This document shows, piece by piece, positions 32,134 through 43,549 of a stretch of 64,000 nucleotides of DNA (its first letter is position 1; each line of letters opens with the position of its first letter). The position numbers were made by a program, and so were the translations under genes. This DNA is from Paraphaeosphaeria minitans (Eukaryota; Ascomycota; Dothideomycetes; Pleosporales; Didymosphaeriaceae). The notes beneath the pieces were generated by a model, which saw nothing but the letters and a program-made list of their open reading frames with translations, was not told where the DNA came from and did no database searches. The stretch lies in NCBI GenBank assembly GCA_015832175.1, contig WJXW01000001.1:186001-250000 (forward strand), read 5' to 3'.

Positions 32134-34536
32134 ATGCCGCCAAAATCCCTCGAGAAGCGGCCCTCGCTGAGACGCACATCGAGCCGATCGAGCAAGTGGG
32201 CGCACGTCGGACCCAAAGTGGACTCAAGACTACCATCAGAGTTCATACCCGGGGAGAGCCACTTCCAACTCCCGAAACACACACGAAGCGAACCGCAAAT
32301 TGGGGAAGAAGCTTCCATACGAGAGGAAACCGAGACTCGCGACGGAAAGGAGGAGGAGGAGGGCGACGACGACTTCTCCGAAACCGACGACTTCCCCCTC
32401 CCCAACTGCTCCAAAGACCCGCAACACCTTGCTACATCGCGTCATGCCTCGCCACCCGCTTCGTCGACATACAGCGCGGGGAGTACAGCGCAGTTCGCCG
32501 GCTCCCCCGCGCATCGCAGCGACGCAGATGCAGATGCAGATGCAGATGCAGATGCAGACCCGGAACACACCTCCCGCGCGTCAAGTAGACGCCACAGCCT
32601 CGCCCTCGCGCAGCCGACCAGCAATCCCGCGCTGTACGCGCGCAGCACGGATAGCTATCGCGTGAAGATGCGGGAGGGCGTGGAGCCGCCGGCCGCATCG
32701 CCGGACTGGAACGTAGGCGCGGCGGCCCAGCCAGGCCAGCCCGTCGGGACGCCGGAGTGGGAGCGCAAGGTCCGCTTCGACGAGTCTGCGAAACCGGCTT
32801 CGCGACCGAGGGCGAGGGGTGGGGTTGGTGGGATTGGTGGACTGGATCGGGGGCGTTCGCAGAGCATGTCCACGACAATGACGGTGGGGAGTGGCATTGC
32901 GAGGTTCTTTCGGGACGCGCTGGAGGCGACTTGCCGAGACTTGTTGAGTCTTCTGGATGGTTTTGACGGTCAGCGTAGGATGCTGGATGTGCGTGCTGTG
33001 CTGGGGAGGAGGAGCGAGATGCCGGTGGATGTTAACGGGGTGAGGGAGAGGATTGTGCAGGTGGTTGAGCGCTATGAGACGGAGGCGTATCAGCTTGGTA
33101 AGGGGAAAATTCAGGATGAGAAGAAAATTAGGGATCAGGAGAGGAGGATTGGGGAGTTGGAGGTGAGTCAGCGCGAACGTAAAAGCCGGGAGGAGGAGCA
33201 GGAGGAGAGGATTAAGGAGTTGGAAGATTCACTACAGAGGAGCGTGGACAAGGTAGAGCGGCAACGCACGTCTGATATCCACGGACATGAGGCTCAGAGA
33301 AGGCTTCAGGAGATGGATTCGCGGGCGGAAAATCTGCAAACTTCGCTAACGCAGAAGACGAGGGAGTTTGAGGAAGCCGCAAAGAGCCACGCCCTTGAAG
33401 TTGAACAGTTGCAAAAAGAAGCGCAAGATAGGCCGGCACACGCAGTCTCTATAGATGACATGCAACAAGCGTTCCTCGTCCACCAGGAACAAGAACAGAG
33501 GATCCGCGAGCTGGAAGAAGCCCTCCAGAAAAAGACCATCAACGACGCCCTCGAAACCGGCACAGACACGCCGGAATGGCACTCCCTCTTCAAGCGCGAG
33601 CGCAAAGTAAAAGCCTCGCTGGACACCGAAGTCGCCCACCTCAAAGCCTCCATCACAAACCTAAACACGTACCACATCGAACTCGAGCGCGAGCGCAACG
33701 GACTGAAAGAATACGTCGCCGCCCACCGCGACACGGTCCAGACGTTGCAGGACCAACTCGCCACCTCAACCCACCAAGCAGAGCAGTGGCACGACGAGTA
33801 CGCCCAGCAGAGAGAAATGCTCGAGAGCCGCGCTTTCGCAGAGCAGACGGAGCTCACCAGGCTGCGGCAGGAAATGCAGCACACCATATCGACGTACCAG
33901 TCCCTCCTCCCCAGCGCCTCGCACCCAGACGCCCTCCGAACCACGGGTCTGCTGCGCACCCTCGCCACGCGAGAAACGACGCTCGCGGAAACATCCTCCC
34001 GCCTCGCCGTGCTCAAGGACGAGAAACGTGCCCTGGAGCAAGCCCTCGAGACCGTAATCAGCGAGAAGAACGACATCCTCGCCGAAAACGAGCGTCTGCT
34101 CAACGGGCCCCCGCCTCCCCCCGTCCCCCGCACCGTGCACGACGACGCCACAGGCCAGGAACTACGCGCCCCGGCATGGCACACGGCGGAGCGCCTCTTC
34201 CAACGGCACGCCGAGCGGTCTTCCCTCCTCGCGTCGCAGGCCGCGGCGCGCCGCAGGACGCAGCTTGCGGAGCAGATGCTTGAGAAGGCACGGGCGTGGA
34301 AGATGGGGAGGCACCACCCGCCGTCCCGGGGTGGGGGGACGTACGAGAAGCTGGTGGGGAAGAGCGGGTGGGAGCGGTGGGAGGTGCAGCGGTGGGTGCG
34401 GGAGCAGGGGAGCGAGGGGGAGCAAGGCGAGGCGCTCGAGTTGGGGTTGCTGGGGGGCGGGAAGGAGGGGAGGGGGACGGATGGGTGGAAGGGGAGGCGG
34501 TTGGGGAGTATGGGGTTGAAGAGCTGGGATCCTTGA
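32134..34536 (+). CDS. Coiled-coil protein, function unknown
   Basis: A single uninterrupted frame of 800 aa from an ATG in CC-ATG-CC context. The N-terminal 280 residues are basic, Ser-rich and disordered, with an acidic EEEEGDDD patch and seven Asp-Ala repeats (GCAGAT tract, 32,520-32,561). Residues about 305-650 form a long heptad-rich coiled coil (KSREEEQEERIKELEDSLQ, RELEEALQKK, KDEKRALEQALETVISEKND). A Pro-run follows, and the C-terminus (about 690-800) is basic and Gly-rich with GGTYEKLVGKSGWERWEVQR. It could be a spindle-pole, septal or cytoskeletal scaffold, but no diagnostic domain is visible, so I do not assign a function. Confidence 0.75.
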   Translation: MPPKSLEKRPSLRRTSSRSSKWAHVGPKVDSRLPSEFIPGESHFQLPKHTRSEPQIGEEASIREETETRDGKEEEEGDDDFSETDDFPLPNCSKDPQHLATSRHASPPASSTYSAGSTAQFAGSPAHRSDADADADADADADPEHTSRASSRRHSLALAQPTSNPALYARSTDSYRVKMREGVEPPAASPDWNVGAAAQPGQPVGTPEWERKVRFDESAKPASRPRARGGVGGIGGLDRGRSQSMSTTMTVGSGIARFFRDALEATCRDLLSLLDGFDGQRRMLDVRAVLGRRSEMPVDVNGVRERIVQVVERYETEAYQLGKGKIQDEKKIRDQERRIGELEVSQRERKSREEEQEERIKELEDSLQRSVDKVERQRTSDIHGHEAQRRLQEMDSRAENLQTSLTQKTREFEEAAKSHALEVEQLQKEAQDRPAHAVSIDDMQQAFLVHQEQEQRIRELEEALQKKTINDALETGTDTPEWHSLFKRERKVKASLDTEVAHLKASITNLNTYHIELERERNGLKEYVAAHRDTVQTLQDQLATSTHQAEQWHDEYAQQREMLESRAFAEQTELTRLRQEMQHTISTYQSLLPSASHPDALRTTGLLRTLATRETTLAETSSRLAVLKDEKRALEQALETVISEKNDILAENERLLNGPPPPPVPRTVHDDATGQELRAPAWHTAERLFQRHAERSSLLASQAAARRRTQLAEQMLEKARAWKMGRHHPPSRGGGTYEKLVGKSGWERWEVQRWVREQGSEGEQGEALELGLLGGGKEGRGTDGWKGRRLGSMGLKSWDP

Positions 34537-35179
34537 AGGGGTTGAGCGTGCATGAGCTTGGTTTGGAGATGGATGTGAATCGTCTCTGGAGATGGAATGG
34601 TCTGCTTTGGCATCTGTGCTTGCGTTTGAGAAGCAGTGAATTGTTATGCGCCGCTGACAACGGTACGTACGGTTCGTACTTGGTTCTTGGCCGTACGTAC
34701 CGTAGTAGGATGCTCACCGTAATTGCTACCGTACCGCACCGTACCGTACCGTACTAATTCTCGGTCCGTGGTACGGTCGGTTGCAAGGTCGCTAGTCAAG
34801 AGACTATGCTCTAAACCAACCCCTACGGCACTAATCTAGACCTCCAGCAGCCACCGTAACCTAACCGAAGTAGAATCGAGCCGCCCCTAGAACGTACTGT
34901 TGTCAGCACTGGGATAGAGGCAGATGGGTATGATAGGAGAGACGCGTGAATATGCCCAAATTCGCAGGCTACCCAAAAAAAGACCTAGACAGAGGGTGTG
35001 GCACAAACATCGCGTTCCAAAATTTGATTCATAGTTACACATAACACAACCTTGGTCCTTCGTTCAGTCGTACTGAAAGGATAGTAAACCAATGGTATAT
35101 CGAACAAACGGTAACAGAAAATATCCAGGCCCAACTACGCAACCCCGCGTGTCGCAGACATGACCAAGCACCGCTCCGT
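34537..35179. other. Convergent intergenic region
   Basis: 3' flanks of the coiled-coil gene and of DNA ligase I. It includes a dense cluster of GTACGTACGG/CCGTA repeats (listed separately). No gene. Confidence 0.5.
34660..34756. repeat. GTACGTACGG and (CCGTA)n cluster with inverted copies
   Basis: Multiple copies of CGTAC, GTACGG and TACCG in both orientations. The opposed copies could pair into hairpins in a transcript, at the 3' side of the coiled-coil gene. Confidence 0.75.
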
Positions 35180-38059
35180 CTAGTACTCAAAATCATCGTC
35201 CGCACTCGGGCCCTTCTTCTTGCTCACACTATCCTGCCTCGAGTACATCTCCGCAATCATGCGGCTCGTGCTCGCCATGTCGGGCTTCTTGTCCTCCCTC
35301 TCCTTGATAAACCGCGGGAACCTCAAACTGACGCCCTTGCCCCCGCCCGCAACCTCGTCAGCCGCAGCCTTGTACCTCGGACTCAGCGTCAGGTCCGCAG
35401 TCTTGACCTCCCACACATAGCGCGGCTCGAACCACACGTCCGGCTGGTCCTTGTTGCCAGCGCTGTGCGTGTAGAACGGCTTTGGGCGCGCGATGACGAT
35501 CTCGGATAGTTGCTTGTGTAGCGTTTCGAGGATGGCTTCGGAGAAACCGGTGCCGATATTGCAGACTGTCTCGTACTTTTCGGTTGCCGGGTTGTAGCAC
35601 GCGAGCAGGAAGGCTCCGTACCAACTTGTGCGCTTGCCCCTGCCGTAGTAAGCACCCAGTACGACGAGGTCGAGAGAGTCGCCGACGCCGGCGAGGTAGT
35701 CTTTTTTGACCTTGAGCCAGTTTTGAGACCGTTTGCTGGGCTCGTAGGAGGACTCCTGCCCGTCCAACATCTTGACCATCAGGCCTTCGCATCCCGATTT
35801 CACCGAGTCTTCCAGGAGGACCTGGATTTCTTCGAGCTCGTTGGTATCGCCAAATTTGGCAAAGGCAAATTCGCCTTCCACAGCCTTGAACGCCCCAAGC
35901 AAGTGTTTCCGGCGTTCCCGGAGAGACTTGTTCACGAGCGCCTGATGTTATTAGTATCAGCACTATATCAAATTTGATCGGTACGTACCTCGCCGTTAAG
36001 GTAGAGAATATCGAAAGCAAAGACGTAAACTTTGACCGTAATGTCTTCGGCCTTGACGTCCTTCCTCTTGCGTGTCTGCAACTGCTGGAAAGGCAAGACT
36101 TTCTTCTCGATGATGTCCCAAGCCACTGTCTCACAATCCAGCACGAAGCTCTTCGTGCCTTCCTTGACCCATGTGGGAAGCTTGGCAAGGATATCTGGGT
36201 ACTTCTTCGACAGGTCCTCGGAGTTTCGAGAGAAAATATTTGATACACCCTTGTCACTCTTTCCTGCAGCGGGAGCAGCTGTAGCCATTTCCATATCAGC
36301 ATCGTGGGCAACAAAATGTATCTGTGCCCGCTCGCCGTCGTACTTGTATTCGCAGGTGAAGTGTTTGCCTTCGAAGCGATCGAGAACCTCCGTGATGGAC
36401 TTTGTCGGTTTTGCCAACATAGGCTTGAGGGGAACACCAGGTTGTAGTTGGCAGTTGTCTTTGAGGTTGCTCAATCCGTGCTCGAGCATCGCGGGGATGA
36501 TGACTTCGTAACTTGGGAGCTCGCTGAGTAGCTATTAGCATATTCCGTAGTGAAAGTCTTAGCGGTGGACTTACCTGTACACAGACTTGAGAATTGTCTC
36601 GGCTGAAGCCAGGTCTGTCGTGGATGGGATCTTGTCGTCCTGTGACATCTCGTGAAACTTCATTGCCTGAGAAAGAGCGACTACTACCGTCCTCTCGGCA
36701 AGACCAAGCCGAAGCTTGCCCTCGAGTGTCCGTACGATAAATTTGGCCTCACTGGCCCCTCCTTTATTCTCTTCGATGTCAACAGCCTTGCCTGCACTGT
36801 GCGCATCTGCAGCCGACAGCAGCTTCTTGATCCCATCAACTTTTCGACCCTGCGCACCTTGTCCTTCTATGGTCGCAATCACCATCAAGCCCTTGTGCAC
36901 GCCCGCTACAGTCAAAGCCTTCGGCTTGAACATTGTAGGCTGCTTTGACCGACTCTTTGCAGCTACAAGACCCAAGTCGCCAATCTCGTTCTGTTCATTC
37001 TTGATATGCTGCAGGCTTCGTCCTGTGCTTTCGGAGATGGCCTTCATGATGAGGGACTCGCCAATACCTAGCTCAATACCAGCATAGTCCGCTGCGAGTT
37101 TGTTGATCATAAGTAGGATTGTCGGCAGCAGATCCTGCGGTGTGAGACGCAGAACCTGTCGTAGGAACAGCGAGCAATGGGCTAGGATCTCCAATCGCTT
37201 TGTCGTCATCTCAATCTTCGAGAAGGTGGTGCAGAGCGCTGCGTACGGGACTGGCTCTCCGGTTTTCCAGTCAGGATATGCGTCCTTGTTTCCGCCTATT
37301 GAAGCACCTTTCAACGTGCTCTGGACCTTTTCTCGCGCTTTATTTGCAAGCTCTGGAGGTTCTCCGTCCGAGCTCGCCACATCCTCGTCGGATGCGCTTG
37401 ATGCGGGTTCCTCTTTCGGAGGCGTCTTCTTCACCTCGTCCTTTTCGCCTTTGGCAACCTTACCCGGCGCAGCTACCTCCTCATCTTCCTCGTTCTCGTC
37501 AGGCTCTACGGCCTTTGTCTTCTTGTTGGTCTTGGCAGGAGGTTTCTCCGCCTTCTTTGGAGCATCATTTCCCTTCCTCGCCGGTGCAGCTCTGGTCGGT
37601 CTCGCACGCGCCCTCTTTGTTGGCGGCGCATCATCTGAGTCTTCCTCTTCCGCCTGCCTCTTCTTGCCCGCTTCAAATGAGGGGCTGCTATCGACCTCCA
37701 TGGTGTCTTTATTCGCCTCCTCCTTCACTTTTCCACTAGAAGCGGTATCGCCATTCTCCTGCTGCGCCACTTCTGCCGATGACTCTGGCTCTTCCTTGAG
37801 CTCGATGTCCTTTTTCACCTCCTCCGTTAAGGATTTTGGTTCGTCTTTCGACTCGACATCTTTCTTCTCCGGCTTTGCCTTTGTCGCAAACGAAAGCTTC
37901 GACTGCTGGGCCTTGGGCGCGGTGCCGTTCTTCCCGAAGAACTTGCTGCAATCGCAAAGAACGTTAGCTCAATCGCAACACCACGACAATACGAGATGCC
38001 CACGTTAACGTAGTTTGAGAAGGCCGCACATACCCAAGGGTAGCCTGCTTGGGCGGCAT
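35180..38059 (-). CDS. DNA ligase I (ATP-dependent)
   Basis: Seals Okazaki fragments and repair nicks. Four exons: 38059-38034, 37945-36575, 36523-35989 and 35941-35180; introns 88, 51 and 47 bp; 897 aa. Splicing of the first intron creates the N-terminus MPPKQATLGKFFG, a canonical PCNA-binding (PIP) box interrupted by the intron. A long acidic/basic linker with putative nuclear signals (TKRARAR) follows. The DNA-binding domain spans about 210-470 and the adenylation motif is EYKYDGERAQ with active-site Lys about 526. Later motifs are VLDCETVAWD, VYVFAFDILYLNGE, CEGLMVKM and the OB-fold part SLDLVVLGAYYGRGKR. The end (KKKGPSADDDFEY) is usual for fungal Cdc9/ligase I. Confidence 0.97.
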
Positions 38060-38063
38060 GGCT

Positions 38064-38069
38064 ACGCGT
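38064..38069. promoter_or_regulatory. ACGCGT (MluI cell-cycle box) next to the ligase start
   Basis: ACGCGT lies 4 bp upstream of the DNA ligase ATG. Yeast CDC9 and other replication genes are driven by MBF through this hexamer. Proximity to the ATG makes its use uncertain. Confidence 0.4.
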
Positions 38070-38247
38070 CGACAGAACGCACGCTCGCTACGCTGCAAGA
38101 AGGTGTAAGACGATGGACAGCTTGTATAAAAGTACAAACGCCTGGCAAGTAGTGAAGACGGGTTTGCTAGAGCATTCAAGCGGGGAAGCATCAGCAGAGA
38201 GGTGTTGCGACGAGTCGGACGCGGGACTCGATACCAGTCAGTTAGGT

Positions 38248-38253
38248 ACGCGT
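38248..38253. promoter_or_regulatory. ACGCGT (MluI cell-cycle box), upstream copy
   Basis: A second ACGCGT, 189 bp upstream of the ligase ATG and about 320 bp from the divergent cid2-like ATG. A pair of such boxes in a 513-bp divergent promoter supports G1/S control of the ligase (inference from yeast MBF targets). Confidence 0.5.
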
Positions 38254-38572
38254 CTGAGCGCGCCTTCGCAGCGCGTAAAGTCGTGCGCACGTGAGGACGT
38301 GCTGACATCATGTCGCAGAGATGCGCTTGTAGGTAGCCATTCCATCCTCGAATCATCCGAACATTGATCTGCGACTTGCGGTACTACTCGTGTGCTACAT
38401 CTTCTTCCTCATACCCACGAAGTTGCACTTTCAGACGGAAGCTTATCGAGACTATCCACCGTTCTCACCACCCACGCCACTCTACGTCCACAGCAATACA
38501 TCGTTCGACCTGGCGCATCTCCTCTGGCAGCAAGCTCCCCGCGAGCCCTCCCCTTCCCCTTCACATCCCACA

Positions 38573-39217
38573 ATGTCCCAGCCCTCCCACCTACCAGGTC
38601 TAACCCCGCAATTCTGCTTCAATCAAACCGCCCTCCGAGGTACCACTCCACACTCCCACCCAACCACCAGCTAACTAATCAGACACGCCACAACCATAGA
38701 CTTCCTCCGCATATCCCGCAGTGCAATCGACGACTCCATAACGCAGAACCTCAACGCGCTCCTCGTCCCCGGCCAGCGCGGCTTCGACCCCGCCTCGACC
38801 TCGTCGCGCAGCCTCTCCGCGCTAGACCGCTCGGTCCCGCCGGAGAAATGCGATGCTTTTAAGCAGCGCATCCTGTTCCCTTCTTGGGCGGTCCGCTCAG
38901 ACGTGCTGGACTACTGCGCGGGCGTCGCGACATCACCGGATCCCGATGATCCAGACTCTGTCCTTCGGCACATCGAGGACGACAGGATGCGCGAGAGGGT
39001 AGTTGACGAGCGGCTGGATCCGTACAGTGCGCGGTACTTTCCCAAGGAGGCGAGGACTGAGAGTCTAGCGATGCTGATGCGGAATGAGAGGGCGGTGGAG
39101 AAGATCATACGGAGCAGGACGTGGAGTGTGGTTGGGGAGAGGTGTGAGGTGGGTAATGAGAACGCGGAGGAGGCATTTGGGAAGTGGAGAGCGGGATTGA
39201 AGCAGAAGAGGGTGTGA
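38573..39217 (+). CDS. Caffeine-induced death protein 2 (Cid2) family
   Basis: Two exons, 38573-38639 and 38700-39217; the 60-bp intron has a clear branch site (CTAACTAAT); 194 aa. The family hallmark is the short N-terminal block with a Phe-Cys/Phe pair (LTPQFCFNQTALRDFLRISR) followed by SAIDDSITQNLNAL, both present and only correct after splicing. The remainder is helical (CDAFKQRILFPSWAVRSDVL, ESLAMLMRNERAVEKIIRSR). S. pombe cid2 was found through caffeine sensitivity; biochemical function is not established. It diverges from DNA ligase I with 513 bp between start codons. Confidence 0.88.
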
Positions 39218-40454
39218 ATGGGTTTGGGAGGTGGGTGGAGAGTATGATATTGTGTTAGGTTGATAGATGAACATGCAATAGAGGGTAGAAGAGCACAGAG
39301 CGCGGTTATTCCACTCTACTTGGTGCGATGCGGAGCGAATACAACATACATGTGTGCATAGCATTTTCGGGGTACTCAAGGGAGCCATTCATACGGCTGT
39401 CCTAATAATTGTTGTAGACTACCTGGTACACATAGCCTCAAGAACGACGGATGAGCACGAACCGCAATACTCGACACCCTTGATACTACTAATAAAAACC
39501 CTGCGACTTCTCTAATTTACGAAATCATAGAGCCACTCCATAGCAGCGCTACAAAGCGTGACAGAATGCCGAGCGCACATCTCAACCGCTGGCCTTCCAG
39601 AAAGAAGAAAACCCAGCACCAAGCCCTGCGCACACCCATCAACAGCGCAACCTTGCACACTCAGACGCACCGCGCCTTTCGCATTCAAAGCGCGCAAAAA
39701 CGATCCTCATTTTCCGCCAGCCCAGCCCTCAAGCGCAAGCGCAAGGAAAAAGGACAAAAAGGCATGTCCCACCCATCCCACAACTCCCCTCCATCTTTTC
39801 ACGGAGCTGACGGTAGTTGATTAGGAAGAACGGTTGGGAGATTTGCTCTACGGGGCCGGGAACGGAAGACTATCCATCGCATGGGATAACCCTCAGCAAG
39901 TCGCCGTAGCGAAGCCACGAGTGTTAGGTATGTAGACTACCAACTGATGATGGAGAAGGGAAGAGGGTGCCGGGGCGCGGCGGGCTTTTATAGTGGCGAG
40001 GGCGGGAGGGGGCGCTAGTGGCGTACGTAAGCGGGTGGGTCTCGGTGCTTGGTGCTTGGGTGGTTTTTTTTCGTTTTCTTGTTGGGGGAGGCGCGCGCGG
40101 TGGATACGCTGGTGAGTGTGTGCGTGTGACGGCATTCTAGGCGATGGGGTTTGGTGGGAAGATTTGCACGGATTTGGGACCGGCAAATGGGATTTTAATG
40201 CGAAGCGGAGGTATCTTGAGGGAGACGCATTGTTTTCCAGGACAAAGTCAGTTTGGCATGCGAAAAGGCACGAGGCAGCTACCTTTTGAATGTCACGACA
40301 TGTAGATAAATTGTGTCATGAACTTCATGTCTCATTGATTGCTACACTATTGTCCATGTTCTGTCCAGACGACGTTTGAATTCCTTGCAGATGATCACGG
40401 CCAGCCACAGCTAAGTGTCCCGCCGCGCATCCTCCAGCGGACCCATCATAATCT
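39218..40454. other. Intergenic region
   Basis: 3' flanks of the cid2-like gene and of the uL1 gene. A minus-strand TATAAAAG (39,992-39,985) followed by a CT-rich stretch resembles a promoter, but only a frame of about 27 codons follows. Short plus-strand frames at 39,558-39,824 are basic and unconvincing. No structural RNA was recognised. Confidence 0.45.
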
Positions 40455-41268
40455 CTAGTACAGACGCTTGGGGGGGCTCATGGTAGCCTTGATGGTCAGG
40501 CTACCAACGTTCTGCCAGCCCTTCTTGAGCAGGGAGACGAGGTAGTTGATGGACAACATGATGTTGGAGATGAGCTCGTCCTCGCTCATGCCGACGTTGC
40601 CAACGGCAACACCCATGCAGAGCACCTTCTTCAGCTGGAACTTGATGGTGGACTTGACCTCGGTGATCTTGTTGGCAAGGTCCTCAGCATGGGAGACGGG
40701 CGTGGGGAACTTTCCGGCCTTGGAGAGACCGGGGCCAAGGAGACGAGGGATCTGCTTGATGAGAGCGTCGGAGGAGATGAACGCATCGTACTTGCGCGCG
40801 AGCTTCTTGATGAGCTTCTTGTTCTTGTTGAGTTTCTTCAAGTCGTCCGCGGACATGGCGTCGACGCCGTGGTGCTTAGCACGGTCAATGTCGTGCTGGT
40901 CACCGAGGACGCAGATGGCCTGCGAAAGTCAGTATGCGTTTGGAACACCCGGAAGTATGGCGGACTGACCATGTTGGGGCGCGGGACGGTCGGGAGCTTG
41001 ATGGTTCCGGAGAAACGCTTGTCACGCTGGGGGTCGTAGTTCTTGAGGCCGATCTGGAGCTCGACGGTCTCGAGAAAGTTCCTCTTCTTGGTCTCATTGG
41101 AGTACTCAAGGAGCTCTTTGACGTTGGAACGAACGCCGGCAACGCTGCGTCCTGTCAGTCTTCATCCCAGTCGTTCCTCCGTCTTCGCCTCAAGGTCGGT
41201 GCCGCGCGGGGCGACGCCGTCGATTGCGGCTATCCGGATACCATTGCAACGTACGAGATTTTCGACAT
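40455..41268 (-). CDS. 60S ribosomal protein uL1 (L10a/L1)
   Basis: Component of the ribosomal L1 stalk, contacting E-site tRNA. Three exons: 41268-41255 (14 bases), 41144-40970 and 40919-40455; introns 110 and 50 bp; 217 aa, the same length as the yeast protein. Conserved blocks: [64 protein letters not shown], the lysine-rich [34 protein letters not shown] and the end [20 protein letters not shown]. The start MSKISVAGVR is produced only by splicing. Intron-rich 5' ends are typical for fungal ribosomal protein genes. Confidence 0.97.
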
Positions 41269-42269
41269 TTTTGCTGTCTCCCAAGGGTTATCTGGTGATT
41301 TCCTTTGGTTGGCTCTGTTGCGATATGGTTGAAGAAAAGCTTAGAGTCGCAGCGGCAGCGCTTAGTGGGAGGGCGAAAATCGCTTCGCTTGGTGACATAA
41401 GTGTCTTGGCATCGTGTGGCCAATGGGAGCGGAGCGCGTCCGAAGTGAAGGCGACTTTGCGAGAAGCGTGCGCCCAGGAGGGATCAGAAAAAGGGCGACG
41501 TGATATTGCACAGTGTATGGACGAGTCCACAGGGTCTCATGATGGTGGTGATTTCACTCCGCATGTCGCACTATTGCGCATAACGAGTGATTCCAACCGC
41601 AGAAACAGTGTATTTAATACTCCTACATCGCTTCAAGACCATGCGCATATCGCTATTGTACACTTCGCAGATGAACCCGACTTTTCCCCATCCCAGCCGA
41701 TAGCATTCGTAGATATCCAGCCACCCATCCGTTGCACCAGTCCATGCAGAGAAACCCAGACTCCACGCCATGATCAAAGAGAAACGAGACCGAACAATAG
41801 TCACATGTCGTCTCATGCAACCAGAATAGAAGAAAGATGAAGAAACATCCCAGAATACAGTTGCAACGGGTATCGCATCCGATGTGCCCAACGCCGTGCC
41901 GGTGCTCCAGTCCTACGCGGACCAATTTAAGAAAAGAAAGGGTATTCGAAATGCAGACCATCGGGCTGGAAAGACCTATGGAAGAAGACCGACAGACATA
42001 CTCTGCGGAGGCAAGAATGTAAATTCGGGTAGCCGAGGACACCTTACCGTCCAATCAGTGTGCGGGTGCGGAGTCAACAGCTGAAGCGTCCATTTCCAAG
42101 GCTTCTTTAGAGCCTGCTTTCGCAAGGAGCGCAGGCAGGAGCGCATTGCTCGGTCATGAAACGCCTTATACCAATGTTCCCAACGTATCCGTAGAAACAA
42201 TGCTTGAATTTGGCATGACTGACTTTTCGGCTCGAGTTTCTTGGTGTAAATGTGAGCCGTTCTCCAAGC
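41269..42269. other. Intergenic region between two minus-strand genes
   Basis: The first few hundred bases are uL1 upstream sequence; the last part is 3' flank of caf40. Frames at 41,571-42,054 are not supported by any motif. No gene. Confidence 0.45.
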
Positions 42270-43549
42270 CTAGTGGAGGTTCAGCTGGTTCCCTCCAACC
42301 TCAGCAACGTTGTCTGAGAGATTGATGAGCAACTGAGCTAGGCATCGCTTAGTTGCGGCATCGTCGCGGAGCACGGAGGAGAAGGTGGCATCACGGAGGG
42401 GCTCAGGAAGACATTGGCGAAGAGCTTCGCGGGCGCGGGCGTTGTCGCTCAGGCTGACTGTGTTAGTGGACTTGATCATACAGTGAAGGTGCATAGATGT
42501 ATTGGAGAGGCGTACCGGAGGAAGCAACGGACGACGTGCTTCAGCAGGCGCACGGTCTGCTGCTCGACGAGCTGATTCACCATGTTGCTCAGCACAGTGC
42601 CGACGGCGTAGAAGCGCTCATAGGTCTGGCAGATGTAGGCAAGACCGGTGTCATCGAGAAGAATCTTCTGTACAATGAAGATAGCGACGGTCTTGCTAAG
42701 CTCGGAGCCCGTCTCCATGATGCGCAGGCACAGCGGGATAATCTCCGTAGTAAGAAGGAAGTTGATGACTTCTGAAGAGTCGTTCTTGACAAGGGCGCCA
42801 ATGACTCCCAGTGATGTGAGGCGAAGATACTCGAACGGTCTGCTCTTTGACGTCGTGTTCAGAAACGGGTAGAGGAATAGTGGAATGTGCGCTTATCGAG
42901 TCAGCTTACTGCAGACGCGCCTGCAACCGTCACAACTCACCTCCTAGGAAGAGTCCACGGGTTTCAGTATGCGATGCAACACATTGGAGCAACGCAAGTG
43001 CATTGCAGACGCGGTTGCTGGCTGCGGCGGTCAATTGCGACGGGTTCAAGAGCGGGTAGACGGAGATGATCTCTTGAAGCAGCGACGCCATGACACCTAT
43101 GCGCTGTCAGTCAGCACGTTCGCGAGGCTATATACGGACGACGTACCGAATGAATGCCACAAGATCAAGGCAAGCTCTGGCACCTGCTCGCGCTTCTTGC
43201 TCAACTCGAGGAGGGCGGTCTCGCGCGTGTTAGGCTTCATAAGCTGGGCGATCCACTCCAAGACGCGCTGGTTCTCCTCAGACATGACAGCCTGGCTGTT
43301 TCCCTGGACGTCGTTCGCCGGTCCACGTGGAATGATGCCGCCGCCAGGTACAGAGTTGCCGTTGTTTGCCATGCGCGCGAAGTGCTGCTGCTGTGCGGCA
43401 GCCGCGGCGACAGCAGCAGCCTGAGCCTGCGCCTGATGCGCCTGGAGCTGGCCTTGCTGCTGGTGGGCTACATGGTGGGTCGGGTGCTGCTGGTGGTGCT
43501 GCGACCACTCGCCAGGGTACTGCTGCTGGTGCGGGTAGACGTGCTGCAT
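42270..43549 (-). CDS. CCR4-NOT complex subunit Caf40 (Rcd1/CNOT9)
   Basis: Armadillo-like subunit of the CCR4-NOT deadenylase complex, which recruits mRNA-binding and silencing factors to NOT1. Four exons: 43549-43147, 43096-42941, 42891-42516 and 42453-42270; introns 50, 49 and 62 bp; 372 aa. The first 70 residues are His/Gln/Ala-rich with a poly-Ala run, then the highly conserved Rcd1 domain begins: [117 protein letters not shown] and [19 protein letters not shown]. The end ([20 protein letters not shown]) is close to the family's normal C-terminus. Confidence 0.97.

Noticed and set aside
33306..34613. 435-codon minus-strand frame
   Set aside because: Exact antisense of the coiled-coil gene; Ser/Cys/Arg-rich shadow of its codon bias.
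39558..39824. Overlapping basic plus-strand frames of 84 and 88 codons
   Set aside because: Two frames compete over the same bases; low complexity and no family resemblance.
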